64,000 nucleotides of DNA, taken from Franzmannia pantelleriensis (GTDB lineage Bacteria; Pseudomonadota; Gammaproteobacteria; Pseudomonadales; Halomonadaceae). Where the stretch lies: contig NZ_FNGH01000008.1 in assembly GCF_900102875.1 (NCBI RefSeq), positions 62,001 through 126,000 on the forward strand, read 5' to 3'. The notes under the pieces were generated by a model. It was given only the letters and a program-made list of their open reading frames with translations. It made no database searches and had not been told where the DNA came from. Made by a program: the position numbers and the translations under genes. Shown here piece by piece: positions 32,508-40,938 of this stretch; the stretch's first letter is position 1, and each line of letters begins with the position of its first letter.

Positions 32508-32615
32508 GACCATCCTCAATGATAGGGGCGGGCGCAATGCTGTTCATCGGACATTGATTCGCTCGGCAAAGTGCCTTTAAATCTCAGGGGTTTCAGACAT
32601 TTTTCGGGAGAACGC

Positions 32616-32867
32616 ATGGCCCTGCAACCAGATAATCAGCTCGACGCCCGAGGTCTGCCATGCCCCCTGCCGCTGCTCAAGGCCAAGCAGGCGCTGTCAC
32701 GCCTCGCGCCCGGGCAACTGCTCGAGGTCCAGGCCACCGATGCCGGTTCCTGGCAGGACTTCGAGACGTTCGCCAGTCATAGCGACCACGAGCTAGTCTC
32801 CCGCGAGACTCGCGACGACGTCTATATCTACTGGATTCGCAAGGGACCAGGGGCCGCGTCGGTATGA
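32616..32867 (+). CDS. TusA/SirA family sulfur carrier protein
   Basis: An 83-residue protein with the defining C-P-x-P motif in DARGLPCPLPLLKAKQAL, where the cysteine carries a persulfide. The family moves sulfur to tRNA thiolation, molybdopterin or oxidative sulfur pathways. The ATG at 32616 has GGGAGAA 3 to 9 bases upstream. Its stop overlaps the perM-like gene by four bases, an arrangement also seen in relatives. Whether it is the tRNA 2-thiolation TusA or a paralogue is not decidable here. Confidence 0.9.
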   Translation: MALQPDNQLDARGLPCPLPLLKAKQALSRLAPGQLLEVQATDAGSWQDFETFASHSDHELVSRETRDDVYIYWIRKGPGAASV

Positions 32868-33964
32868 CCATGCGTGCGCTGTTCAAGAGCTGGATCGAGC
32901 GTTACTTCTCCGACGAAGAGGCGGTGATCCTGCTGATCGTGCTGGTCATTGGCTTTGCCGTGGTGATCTGGCTGGGCAGGATGCTGGCGCCGTTCTTCAC
33001 CGCGCTGGTGATCGCCTTTCTGCTGCAGGGGGCGGTCAATGCCCTGACCCGTCGCCATGTACCGCACCTGCTGGCGGTGTCGTTGGTGTTCCTGGGTTTC
33101 ATCGGTCTGCTGTTGGCGATTGCCTTCATCCTGATGCCGCTGATATGGAACCAGCTGGTGGGGCTGGTGCAAGAGACACCGCGAATGTTCGCTGCTGGCC
33201 AGCAGCTGCTTGATGGCCTACAGGAGCGCTATCCGCAGCTGGTGACGCCCGACCAGATCCAGAACTGGATCGGCGTGGCCGGACGCGAGATGACCCAGGT
33301 CGGCCAGCGCGCGCTGACCCTGTCGCTGGCCTCGCTGGGTAACGTGCTGTCGCTGATCATCTATTTGGTGCTGGTGCCGATTCTGGTGTTCTTCATGCTC
33401 AAGGACAAGGACCGTCTGGTCGGTTTCACACTGTCGCTGCTGCCCCAGAAGCGCCTGCTGATGACCCGTATCTGGAACGAGATGGACGATCAGATCGCCA
33501 ACTACGTGCGCGGCAAGTTCATCGAGATCATCATCGTCGGCACCGTGGCCTTCCTGACCTTTGCCTTCTTCGGGCTACCCTATTCGGCGCTGCTGGCGGT
33601 GCTGGTAGGGTTGTCGGTGCTGGTGCCTTACATCGGTGCGGCGGTGGCCACGCTGCCGGTGGCGGCGGTGGCCGGCTTTCACTTCGGCATCAGCGATCAG
33701 TTCGTCTACGTGCTGATCGCCTACGGCATCATCCAGGCGCTGGACGGCAACGTGCTGGTGCCGATCCTGTTCTCCGAGGCGGTCAATCTGCACCCGGTGT
33801 CGATCATTGTCGCGGTGCTGTTCTTCGGCGGGGTGTGGGGCTTCTGGGGCATCTTCTTCGCGATTCCGCTGGCGACGCTGCTCAAGGCGCTGGTGGTGGC
33901 TTGGCCGCGGGGTATCGGCAGCCGCGAGCGGCACGAGGCGCTGGAGACGCTCTCCGAGGAGTGA
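32864..33964 (+). CDS. AI-2E/PerM family membrane transporter
   Basis: A 366-residue polytopic protein of the AI-2E transporter (PerM/YdiK/TqsA) family with about eight membrane helices. Family landmarks are ILVFFMLKDKDRL near residue 180 and VLVPILFSEAVNLHPVSI near residue 300. Members export autoinducer-2 or act as sodium/proton antiporters; the true substrate here is unknown. It is translationally coupled to the TusA-like gene and convergent with bcp across a hairpin. Confidence 0.88.
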   Translation: MTMRALFKSWIERYFSDEEAVILLIVLVIGFAVVIWLGRMLAPFFTALVIAFLLQGAVNALTRRHVPHLLAVSLVFLGFIGLLLAIAFILMPLIWNQLVGLVQETPRMFAAGQQLLDGLQERYPQLVTPDQIQNWIGVAGREMTQVGQRALTLSLASLGNVLSLIIYLVLVPILVFFMLKDKDRLVGFTLSLLPQKRLLMTRIWNEMDDQIANYVRGKFIEIIIVGTVAFLTFAFFGLPYSALLAVLVGLSVLVPYIGAAVATLPVAAVAGFHFGISDQFVYVLIAYGIIQALDGNVLVPILFSEAVNLHPVSIIVAVLFFGGVWGFWGIFFAIPLATLLKALVVAWPRGIGSRERHEALETLSEE

Positions 33965-33982
33965 GCCCCGCCGTGGCGGGGC
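33965..33982. terminator. Hairpin between convergent perM-like and bcp genes
   Basis: A perfect 8-base GC stem (GCCCCGCC, loop GT, GGCGGGGC) immediately after the perM-like stop. The 26-base convergent gap contains little else, so it probably serves both genes. T-runs are weak on either strand. Confidence 0.55.
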
Positions 33983-33990
33983 CTGATGGC

Positions 33991-34464
33991 TCAGCCGGCG
34001 TGTAGCGCCTGGGCCGCCTCGAGCACCTCGTCGACGTGACCCTTGACCTTGACCCCGCGCCACTCCCGGGCAAGATTGCCCTCGGCGTCGATCAGGAAGG
34101 TACTGCGTTCGACGCCGAGGTGTTCCTTGCCGTACATCTTCTTGAGCTTGATGACGTCGAACAGTTGGCAGACCGCTTCATCCTTGTCGGAGATCAACGC
34201 GAAGTTGAAGCCCTGCTTGGCCTTGAAGTTTTCCTGGGCGCGGATGCCGTCACGGGAGACGCCGAGGATGACGGTGTTGGCGGCGTCGAAGTCTGCCTTG
34301 CGGTCGCGAAAGTCGCCGCCCTCGGTGGTGCAACCCGGGGTGCTGGCCTTGGGGTAGAAGTAGATCACCACCTGTTGGCCCTTCAGATCGGATAGGCTGA
34401 CGCTGGTGTCACCGGTGGCGGTAGCGGTGAAGTCGGGCACGGGTTGGCCGAGGCTGACGCTCAT
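33991..34464 (-). CDS. bcp: Thiol peroxidase, peroxiredoxin Q/BCP family
   Basis: A 157-residue peroxiredoxin. The peroxidatic cysteine is in YPKASTPGCTTEGGDFRD. In E. coli Bcp a resolving cysteine follows five residues later (CTVQAC); here that position is glycine, so the enzyme would need a different resolving thiol (one other Cys is visible in AVCQLFD). It reduces hydroperoxides with thioredoxin. The start has CAGGAGAT upstream. It is divergent from dapA with about 200 bases between. Confidence 0.92.
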   Translation of the reverse strand: MSVSLGQPVPDFTATATGDTSVSLSDLKGQQVVIYFYPKASTPGCTTEGGDFRDRKADFDAANTVILGVSRDGIRAQENFKAKQGFNFALISDKDEAVCQLFDVIKLKKMYGKEHLGVERSTFLIDAEGNLAREWRGVKVKGHVDEVLEAAQALHAG

Positions 34465-34668
34465 GCAGATCTCCTGGAGGCTGAGTGAAAGGACACGTTA
34501 CGATTACACGCAACCCGGCGCATGCTGTAAAGCGCTTCAGCGGCAAAGGCGGTCGACGCGCATCCGGTTCTGTACAGACTTTCGCCGCCTGAGTACCATC
34601 TAGCCCCTGAATGTCTGCCCCCGACGGGCGAAGCGCTGGCAGGCCACGGTTTTCGAGAGGAACACAGC

Positions 34669-35553
34669 ATGATCACAGGCAGTATGGTCGCCTTGGCGAC
34701 GCCGATGAAGGTGACCGGCGAGATCGACTGGCCGGCGCTGCGTCGCCTGGTCAACTTCCACCTGGAGAATGGCACCGACGCCATCGTCGCGGCCGGTACC
34801 ACCGGCGAGCCGACCACCATGTCCTTCGCCGAGCACTTCGACGTGATTCGTACGGTGGTGGAAGAGGTAGCGGGGCGGATTCCGGTGATTGCCGGTACCG
34901 GCGCCAATGCCACGTCCGAGGCGGTGGAGCTGGCGCGCTACGCCAAGGAGGTCGGTGCCGACTACTGCCTGTCCGTATGCCCCTACTATAACAAGCCGAC
35001 CCAGGAAGGCTTGTACCAGCACTTCAAGGCGGTAGCCGAAGGCGCCAATCTGCCGGTGATCCTCTACAACGTACCGGGGCGCACCTGTTCGGATCTCTAT
35101 AACGAGACCGTGCTGCGCCTGGCCGAGATCGACAACATCATCGGGCTCAAGGATGCCACCGGTAACCTGGAGCGCGCCGAGGACCTGATCGGGCGCCTCG
35201 AAGGCAGCGATTTCAAGCTCTACTCCGGTGATGACGCCACTGCCTGCGACTTCATGCTGATGGGCGGCCACGGTGATATTTCGGTGACCGCCAACGTCGC
35301 ACCCAAGGCCATGCATGAGCTATGCACCGCCGCGGTGGCCGGCGATACCGAGACCGCCCATTCGATCAATACCCGTCTGATGCCGCTGCACACCAACCTG
35401 GGAATCGAGTCCAACCCGATTCCGGTGAAGTGGGCGCTGCATCGGATGGGCTACGCCGAGGCCGGCATTCGCCTGCCGATGACCTGGCTGTCCGAGAAAT
35501 ACCACTCCACGGTCAGCGAGGCGCTGCAGCTGGCGGGCGTCATCGACGACTGA
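34669..35553 (+). CDS. dapA: 4-hydroxy-tetrahydrodipicolinate synthase
   Basis: A 294-residue DapA, first dedicated enzyme of lysine and diaminopimelate synthesis. The signature GTTGEPTTM, the tyrosine region [15 protein letters not shown] and the Schiff-base lysine in [11 protein letters not shown] are intact. It condenses pyruvate with aspartate semialdehyde. It leads the conserved dapA-bamC cluster; 47 bases separate it from bamC. The AGAGGAA ribosome site lies 6 bases before the ATG. Confidence 0.97.
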   Translation: MITGSMVALATPMKVTGEIDWPALRRLVNFHLENGTDAIVAAGTTGEPTTMSFAEHFDVIRTVVEEVAGRIPVIAGTGANATSEAVELARYAKEVGADYCLSVCPYYNKPTQEGLYQHFKAVAEGANLPVILYNVPGRTCSDLYNETVLRLAEIDNIIGLKDATGNLERAEDLIGRLEGSDFKLYSGDDATACDFMLMGGHGDISVTANVAPKAMHELCTAAVAGDTETAHSINTRLMPLHTNLGIESNPIPVKWALHRMGYAEAGIRLPMTWLSEKYHSTVSEALQLAGVIDD

Positions 35554-35600
35554 ACGACGTACCGCTGACAGCTCCCGTGGACTCTCAACAAGGTGGATGC

Positions 35601-36566
35601 ATGAACCCTGCGCTGAAATGGATGCCGCTCGTCGTATCGATCGCTCTGGTAACTGCCGGTTGCGCCCGCGATGGCTATTTTCACGACCGCAACATCGACT
35701 ATGCCGAGGCGGAGCAGGGGCGGCCGTTGGTGCTGCCCGAGACCCGCGATCAGAGCCGCTATCGCGACATCATGCCGGTACCCGAAGCCCGCGGGGAGTT
35801 CGTCGCCAGCGACGGACGCTTCCGTGCACCGCGCCCCGATGCGGTGGCGCGTGGTGGCCAGCGCGACTTCGTCGAGCGCCGCGAGTCGGGTAGTGACCGC
35901 TGGCTGCTGGTCAACGCCGAGGCCGGCGATGTCTGGCCGCGGCTCGAGGATTTCAGTCGCCGTCAGGGACTGAGCGTGACCGAGAACAGTCCCCAGCGCG
36001 GCGTATTGGCCACCAGCGAGGCGACCTTCACCCTCCAGCCCGGCGTACGCAGCGGTGCTACCGAAGTGCGCTGCGAACAGGGCGGGGCCATTCACACTCA
36101 GTGTCTCGATGCCCTCAACGACTTCCTGACTGCCGAGAGCCGCACCGCGAGCGCCTCGGCGCTGGCCACTCAACGTGCCCAGCAGCAGGAGGAGAGCGTA
36201 CGCCTGGAGCGCAGCGACGACAGCTGGCAGTTGCTGCTGGCCGCCGACATGGAGCGCACTTGGGCCGAGATGGACTACCAACTGTCGCGCAACTTCACCA
36301 GCGAGAACCGCGAGCTGCTGCTCGAGAGCGACGCCGCCAATCGCGACTTCCTGCTCGAGTACATGACCGCCAGCGAACGCAATCGCGGCGTGTTCTCCAT
36401 CGTGTTCAGTCCCGACGTGCGTCAGACCGCCCAGTGGTTGCGCCTGAGCCTCGACCAGGCGCCCAGCGGCGAGACCCGGGTCCGGGTGATCAACGAGAGC
36501 GACAAGGAGCTCACCGCCGACGATACCCGCGAGCTGCTCGACCGCGTTGCCGCCCTGCTGCGCTAA
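35601..36566 (+). CDS. bamC: Outer membrane protein assembly lipoprotein BamC
   Basis: A 321-residue lipoprotein. The signal peptide ends in the lipobox VTAGC, so Cys22 would be lipidated. The order (unstructured N-terminal segment with RSRYRDI-like text, then two helix-grip domains around residues 105-180 and 205-320) fits BamC/NlpB. It is an accessory subunit of the BAM complex at the outer membrane. ATG 35601 is the start; the frame is open far upstream but overlaps dapA. The stop overlaps the next gene (TAATG). Confidence 0.88.
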   Translation: MNPALKWMPLVVSIALVTAGCARDGYFHDRNIDYAEAEQGRPLVLPETRDQSRYRDIMPVPEARGEFVASDGRFRAPRPDAVARGGQRDFVERRESGSDRWLLVNAEAGDVWPRLEDFSRRQGLSVTENSPQRGVLATSEATFTLQPGVRSGATEVRCEQGGAIHTQCLDALNDFLTAESRTASASALATQRAQQQEESVRLERSDDSWQLLLAADMERTWAEMDYQLSRNFTSENRELLLESDAANRDFLLEYMTASERNRGVFSIVFSPDVRQTAQWLRLSLDQAPSGETRVRVINESDKELTADDTRELLDRVAALLR

Positions 36567-37372
36567 TGTCGGATGTGGAGGAGGTCGCTACGCAGCATGC
36601 TGCCTCGGGGCTGCGTTTCGCCTCGCTGGGCAGCGGTAGCAAGGGTAATGCGACCCTGGTGTGCGATGGCGAAACGCGGCTGCTGATCGATTGCGGTTTC
36701 GCTATGCGTGAGGCCGAAAAGCGCCTGGCGCGCCTCGATCTGCACCCGCGCCAGCTCGATGCGATTCTGGTCAGCCATGAACATGGCGACCACATCCGCG
36801 GTGTGGGGGCACTGGCGCGCCGCTATGGCGTGCCGGTCTACCTGACTCCGGGAACCTGGCGCAGCGCTCGGCTCGGTACCCTGCCGCAGCACCACTGGGT
36901 GACCCCGCAGCAGCGCTTTGCCATCAACGGCCTGGAGATCGACCCGGTGACGGTGCCCCACGATGCCCGCGAGCCGGTGCAGTTTCGCTTCCATGCCCAT
37001 GGCCGCAGCTTTGGTGTGCTCACCGACCTTGGGCATCCTAGCGCGCATGTGACCGAGGCCTTCCACGGCTGCGACGCGCTGGTGCTGGAGTGCAACCACG
37101 ACGTGCAGATGCTCGCCGAGGGGCCCTATCCCCCTAGTCTCAAGCGGCGCGTTGGTGGCGACTGGGGGCACCTGGCCAATGCCCAGGCCGCGGCGCTGCT
37201 GCCGCGGCTGGGGCTCGACCGCTTGCAGCGCATCGTCTGTTCGCATCTTTCGGAACACAACAACTGCCCCGAGCGCGTGTTGGAAACCCTGACCCCGCTG
37301 CTCGACGGCGACGACTCGCGGCTCTCGGTGGCCGCCCAGGACCACGGCCTGGCCTGGCAGCGCATCGCCTGA
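36566..37372 (+). CDS. MBL-fold metallohydrolase (YycJ-like)
   Basis: A 268-residue metallo-beta-lactamase-fold protein. The zinc motif [10 protein letters not shown] (HxHxDH) is complete, and [13 protein letters not shown] at the N terminus with [11 protein letters not shown] and CSHLSEHNN later is the signature of the YycJ/WalJ group, considered 5'-3' nucleases acting on DNA ends in mutational repair. The start ATG overlaps the bamC stop. Its place between bamC and purC, which are neighbours in E. coli, is common in pseudomonad relatives. Confidence 0.87.
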   Translation: MSDVEEVATQHAASGLRFASLGSGSKGNATLVCDGETRLLIDCGFAMREAEKRLARLDLHPRQLDAILVSHEHGDHIRGVGALARRYGVPVYLTPGTWRSARLGTLPQHHWVTPQQRFAINGLEIDPVTVPHDAREPVQFRFHAHGRSFGVLTDLGHPSAHVTEAFHGCDALVLECNHDVQMLAEGPYPPSLKRRVGGDWGHLANAQAAALLPRLGLDRLQRIVCSHLSEHNNCPERVLETLTPLLDGDDSRLSVAAQDHGLAWQRIA

Positions 37373-37415
37373 TCGGCCGACCGACTCAACAGTGATTTTT
37401 GCGGAGACCGCTCCC

Positions 37416-38129
37416 ATGGAAAAGCGTCAACAGCTCTACGCCGGCAAGGCCAAGTCGGTCTACTACACCGACGATCCCCAACGCATGATCCTGCACTTTC
37501 GCGACGACACCAGCGCCTTCGACGGCGAGCGCATGGAGTCGCTGGCGCGCAAGGGCATGGTCAACAACAAGTTCAATGCCTTCATCATGCAGACGCTCGA
37601 GGCGGCGGGCATTCCCACTCACTTCGATGGCCTGTTCTCGGACACCGAGTGCGTGGTCAAGAAGCTCGAGATGATCCCGGTGGAGTGCGTGGTACGTAAC
37701 ATCGCCGCGGGTAGCCTGGTTCGGCGTCTCGGGGTCGAAGAGGGCATCGAACTCAATCCGCCGACCTTCGAGCTGTTCCTCAAGAACGATGCCCAGCACG
37801 ACCCGATGATCAACGAGTCGCTGGCCGAGAGCTTCGGCTGGGCGACGCCCGAGCAGCTCGCCGAGATGAAGGCGCTGACCTTCAAGGTCAACGATGTGCT
37901 CAAGGCGCTGTTCGCCGACGGCGGCCTGCTGCTGGTCGACTACAAGCTGGAGTTCGGCCTGTTCGACGGCCAGATCGTGCTGGGTGACGAGTTCTCCCCG
38001 GACGGCTGCCGGCTGTGGGACGCCAAGACCCGCGAGAAGCTCGACAAGGACCGCTTCCGCCAGGGCCTGGGCGGCGTGATCGAAGCCTACGAAGAGGTCG
38101 GCCGGCGGATTGGCGTCGATTTCGGCTGA
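37416..38129 (+). CDS. purC: SAICAR synthase
   Basis: A 237-residue PurC, the length of the E. coli enzyme. [20 protein letters not shown] fixes the start at 37416. Conserved text includes [18 protein letters not shown] and the substrate region [15 protein letters not shown]. It joins aspartate to CAIR in purine synthesis. It ends the dapA-bamC-MBL-purC cluster. purL is elsewhere in the window. Confidence 0.97.
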   Translation: MEKRQQLYAGKAKSVYYTDDPQRMILHFRDDTSAFDGERMESLARKGMVNNKFNAFIMQTLEAAGIPTHFDGLFSDTECVVKKLEMIPVECVVRNIAAGSLVRRLGVEEGIELNPPTFELFLKNDAQHDPMINESLAESFGWATPEQLAEMKALTFKVNDVLKALFADGGLLLVDYKLEFGLFDGQIVLGDEFSPDGCRLWDAKTREKLDKDRFRQGLGGVIEAYEEVGRRIGVDFG

Positions 38130-38153
38130 TCCGGGCGCTTGCTGCGGCTCCTG

Positions 38154-38371
38154 GCTAGCGAGGAGCGCCGGGGGCAGGTCGAAGCATAGGTCTGCGCCAC
38201 GGATGCGAGAGCCCTGCAGGACTCAAGGTGGCGTTCTCGAGACCAGCACCGCTCGAGACTGATCCGTCGGCAGGCCTACGAGGGGGCGCTGTAAACCCAT
38301 CCCTGGGCGCTACCTTGCGCCATCCATGGCGCAAACCCCCTCTCCGGCCTGCCCCCGGCGTCTCTCGCTAA
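38154..38371 (-). repeat. Full copy of a dispersed element with terminal inverted arms
   Basis: About 218 bases between purC and trmO. The two ends are imperfect inverted copies of roughly 50 bases: the left reads CTAGCGAGGAGCGCCGGGGG and the right, complemented, TTAGCGAGAGACGCCGGGGG, both running on to a GCGCCAYGGATG block. The right half is the same sequence as the element at 7660-7778, in inverse orientation. No open frame is credible. This looks like a MITE-like or REP-like mobile intergenic element. It fills most of the 269-base gap. Confidence 0.75.
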
Positions 38372-38398
38372 CAGCGTCTGCGATGGCTGCATAGCCTC

Positions 38399-39109
38399 TC
38401 AGCTGGCGTTGATCTCCACCACCCGAAATCCCTCCCCCTCGGCGCAGAAGCGCACGTCCATATCGCGTAGCCGCACGCCGTAGACACGCGCGGCATCGCC
38501 CTTGTCGCGGTGGTAGGCGGGGCGCGGGTCCTGGGCCAGCACCTGCTCGATCAGGGCGCGTAGCGCGCCGCCGTCGGGGCATCCTTCGAGGGTGGCCTCG
38601 GCCTCGGCGGAGAAGCGCACCGCATAGCGCGGCGGCGCTGCCGGCGCCACCCCGGCCCGGGCGTCGGGGAGTGCTTCTGCCCAGGGCAGGTAGGGCTTGA
38701 TATCCAGCACCGGGGTACCGTCGACCAGGTCGCAGCCGTATAGCTCCAGGGCCACGCCGTGGCGGGTATCGATGCTGCCGAGGGTGGCCAGCGACAGGCC
38801 CAGGCGGTTGGGGCGGTGGGTGCTGCGGGTGGCGAAGACCCCTAGCTTGGCGTTGCCGCCCAGCCGCGGCGGTCGCACCAGCGGCGTCCAGCGCTCGGGG
38901 CTGTGGTGGAAGATAAAGGTCAGCCACACATGGCTATAGGCATCGAGGCCGCGCACCGTGAGCGGGTCGGCGTAATCGCCGTGGAGCACCAGCCGGGCGC
39001 GAGCGGCAGGGGCGAGTCCCGGCTGGCGGGGCACGCCGAACTTGTCCGGGAAGTCGCTCTCGATATGGCCGATAGCCTCGAGGCGGTAGCTTGCCAGTGG
39101 CTCGCTCAC
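38399..39109 (-). CDS. trmO: tRNA (N6-threonylcarbamoyladenosine(37)-N6)-methyltransferase TrmO
   Basis: A 236-residue protein of the TsaA/TrmO family. Conserved segments are IGHIESDFPDKFGVPRQPGL at the N terminus, VWLTFIFHHSPE, and GVFATRSTHRPNRLGLS, the S-adenosylmethionine-binding region. The C-terminal domain (about 100 residues) is as in E. coli TrmO. It methylates t6A37 in tRNA-Thr(GGU). It lies two bases downstream of nadC and is likely in the same operon. Confidence 0.93.
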   Translation of the reverse strand: MSEPLASYRLEAIGHIESDFPDKFGVPRQPGLAPAARARLVLHGDYADPLTVRGLDAYSHVWLTFIFHHSPERWTPLVRPPRLGGNAKLGVFATRSTHRPNRLGLSLATLGSIDTRHGVALELYGCDLVDGTPVLDIKPYLPWAEALPDARAGVAPAAPPRYAVRFSAEAEATLEGCPDGGALRALIEQVLAQDPRPAYHRDKGDAARVYGVRLRDMDVRFCAEGEGFRVVEINAS

Positions 39110-39111
39110 GC

Positions 39112-40032
<921 letters not shown>

Positions 40033-40051
40033 TCAGCCAGAGGAATCAGCC

Positions 40052-40633
40052 GTGATGCTTGCTGCCGCCGGCATTCGTGAGGGCTGGCTTGAGGCCGTCC
40101 GACAGGTGCCGTCACCCAACTGCAACGCGCGTCCCACAGGCGAGGTGTCAGCACTGGTGCTGCACTCGATCAGCCTGCCGCCGGGGCGGTTCGGCGGCGC
40201 CGACATCGAGCGGTTGTTCACTAACTGTCTCGACCCTCAGGCGCACCCGTACTTTGCGGCCATCGCCGGGCTCAGGGTCTCGGCGCATGTGCTGATTCGC
40301 CGCGACGGCGAGTGCACCCAGTTCGTGTCATTCGACGAGCGTGCCTGGCATGCCGGCCGTTCGCGCTGGTTCGATCCTCACAGCGGCTGCGAACGGGGTG
40401 AGCTCAATGACTTCAGCATCGGCATCGAGCTCGAGGGCGATGAGATATCGCCCTACCGTGAGGCGCAATATCGTGCCCTGGCGCGGGTCATCATGGCACT
40501 CTGCGAGCACTATCCGGCGCTGACGCCGGGGCGTATCACCGGCCACGCGCATATCGCGCCGCTGCGCAAGACTGACCCTGGTCCGGCCTTCGATTGGGCC
40601 TTTCTGCGGCGCTGTATGCTGGATTGCATGTAG
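40052..40633 (+). CDS. ampD: 1,6-anhydro-N-acetylmuramyl-L-alanine amidase
   Basis: A 193-residue cytoplasmic zinc amidase that recycles cell-wall muropeptides. Zinc ligands appear in VLHSISLPPG (His), GHAHIAPLRKTDPG (His and Asp). The SIGIELEG motif carries the catalytic glutamate. In many relatives loss of this gene induces AmpC beta-lactamase; no ampC or ampR is in the window. The start may be GTG 40052 or ATG 40055; AGAGGA lies 8 bases before the first. Confidence 0.93.
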   Translation: MMLAAAGIREGWLEAVRQVPSPNCNARPTGEVSALVLHSISLPPGRFGGADIERLFTNCLDPQAHPYFAAIAGLRVSAHVLIRRDGECTQFVSFDERAWHAGRSRWFDPHSGCERGELNDFSIGIELEGDEISPYREAQYRALARVIMALCEHYPALTPGRITGHAHIAPLRKTDPGPAFDWAFLRRCMLDCM

Positions 40634-40800
40634 TAACACTACATTGCCGGGCTTTTCGTCTAGGCTTGGGGTAAGTCGCGCAACGCCTTGTGTTGCGGTG
40701 CAATATTGGATGTGAAAACAATTTCCATGACGGTTACAATTGGCAGGAGCCAGGCTTTGCGGTATCTTCAACGGCCTGCGACGGGCTTTCTGCACGCCCC

Positions 40801-40819
40801 GCTGTAATCAAATTACAGC
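40801..40819. promoter_or_regulatory. Palindromic operator candidate upstream of aceE
   Basis: GCTGTAAT, centre CAA, ATTACAGC: a perfect 8-base inverted repeat, 120 bases before the aceE start. Its size and AT-rich half sites suit a dimeric regulator such as a GntR-type PdhR, but the sequence is not the E. coli PdhR box. The 305-base gap 40634-40938 holds no gene; the remainder contains this site and one further inverted repeat. Confidence 0.55.
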
Positions 40820-40835
40820 AAGATTTTCCGGAGAT

Positions 40836-40854
40836 ATGACCCATAGAAGGTCAT
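40836..40854. repeat. Inverted repeat in the aceE leader
   Basis: ATGACC, a 7-base spacer, GGTCAT. It lies 17 bases after the palindrome above and 84 bases before the aceE start. It might be a second operator or a small RNA hairpin in the leader. Confidence 0.4.
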
Positions 40855-40938
40855 GCCCGCACTGAAGAGCGCCACATGCCCCTCCACCAACGGCGGTGAG
40901 GGCAGACCGACACAATATCTTCATTCGGAGAGACGTCT

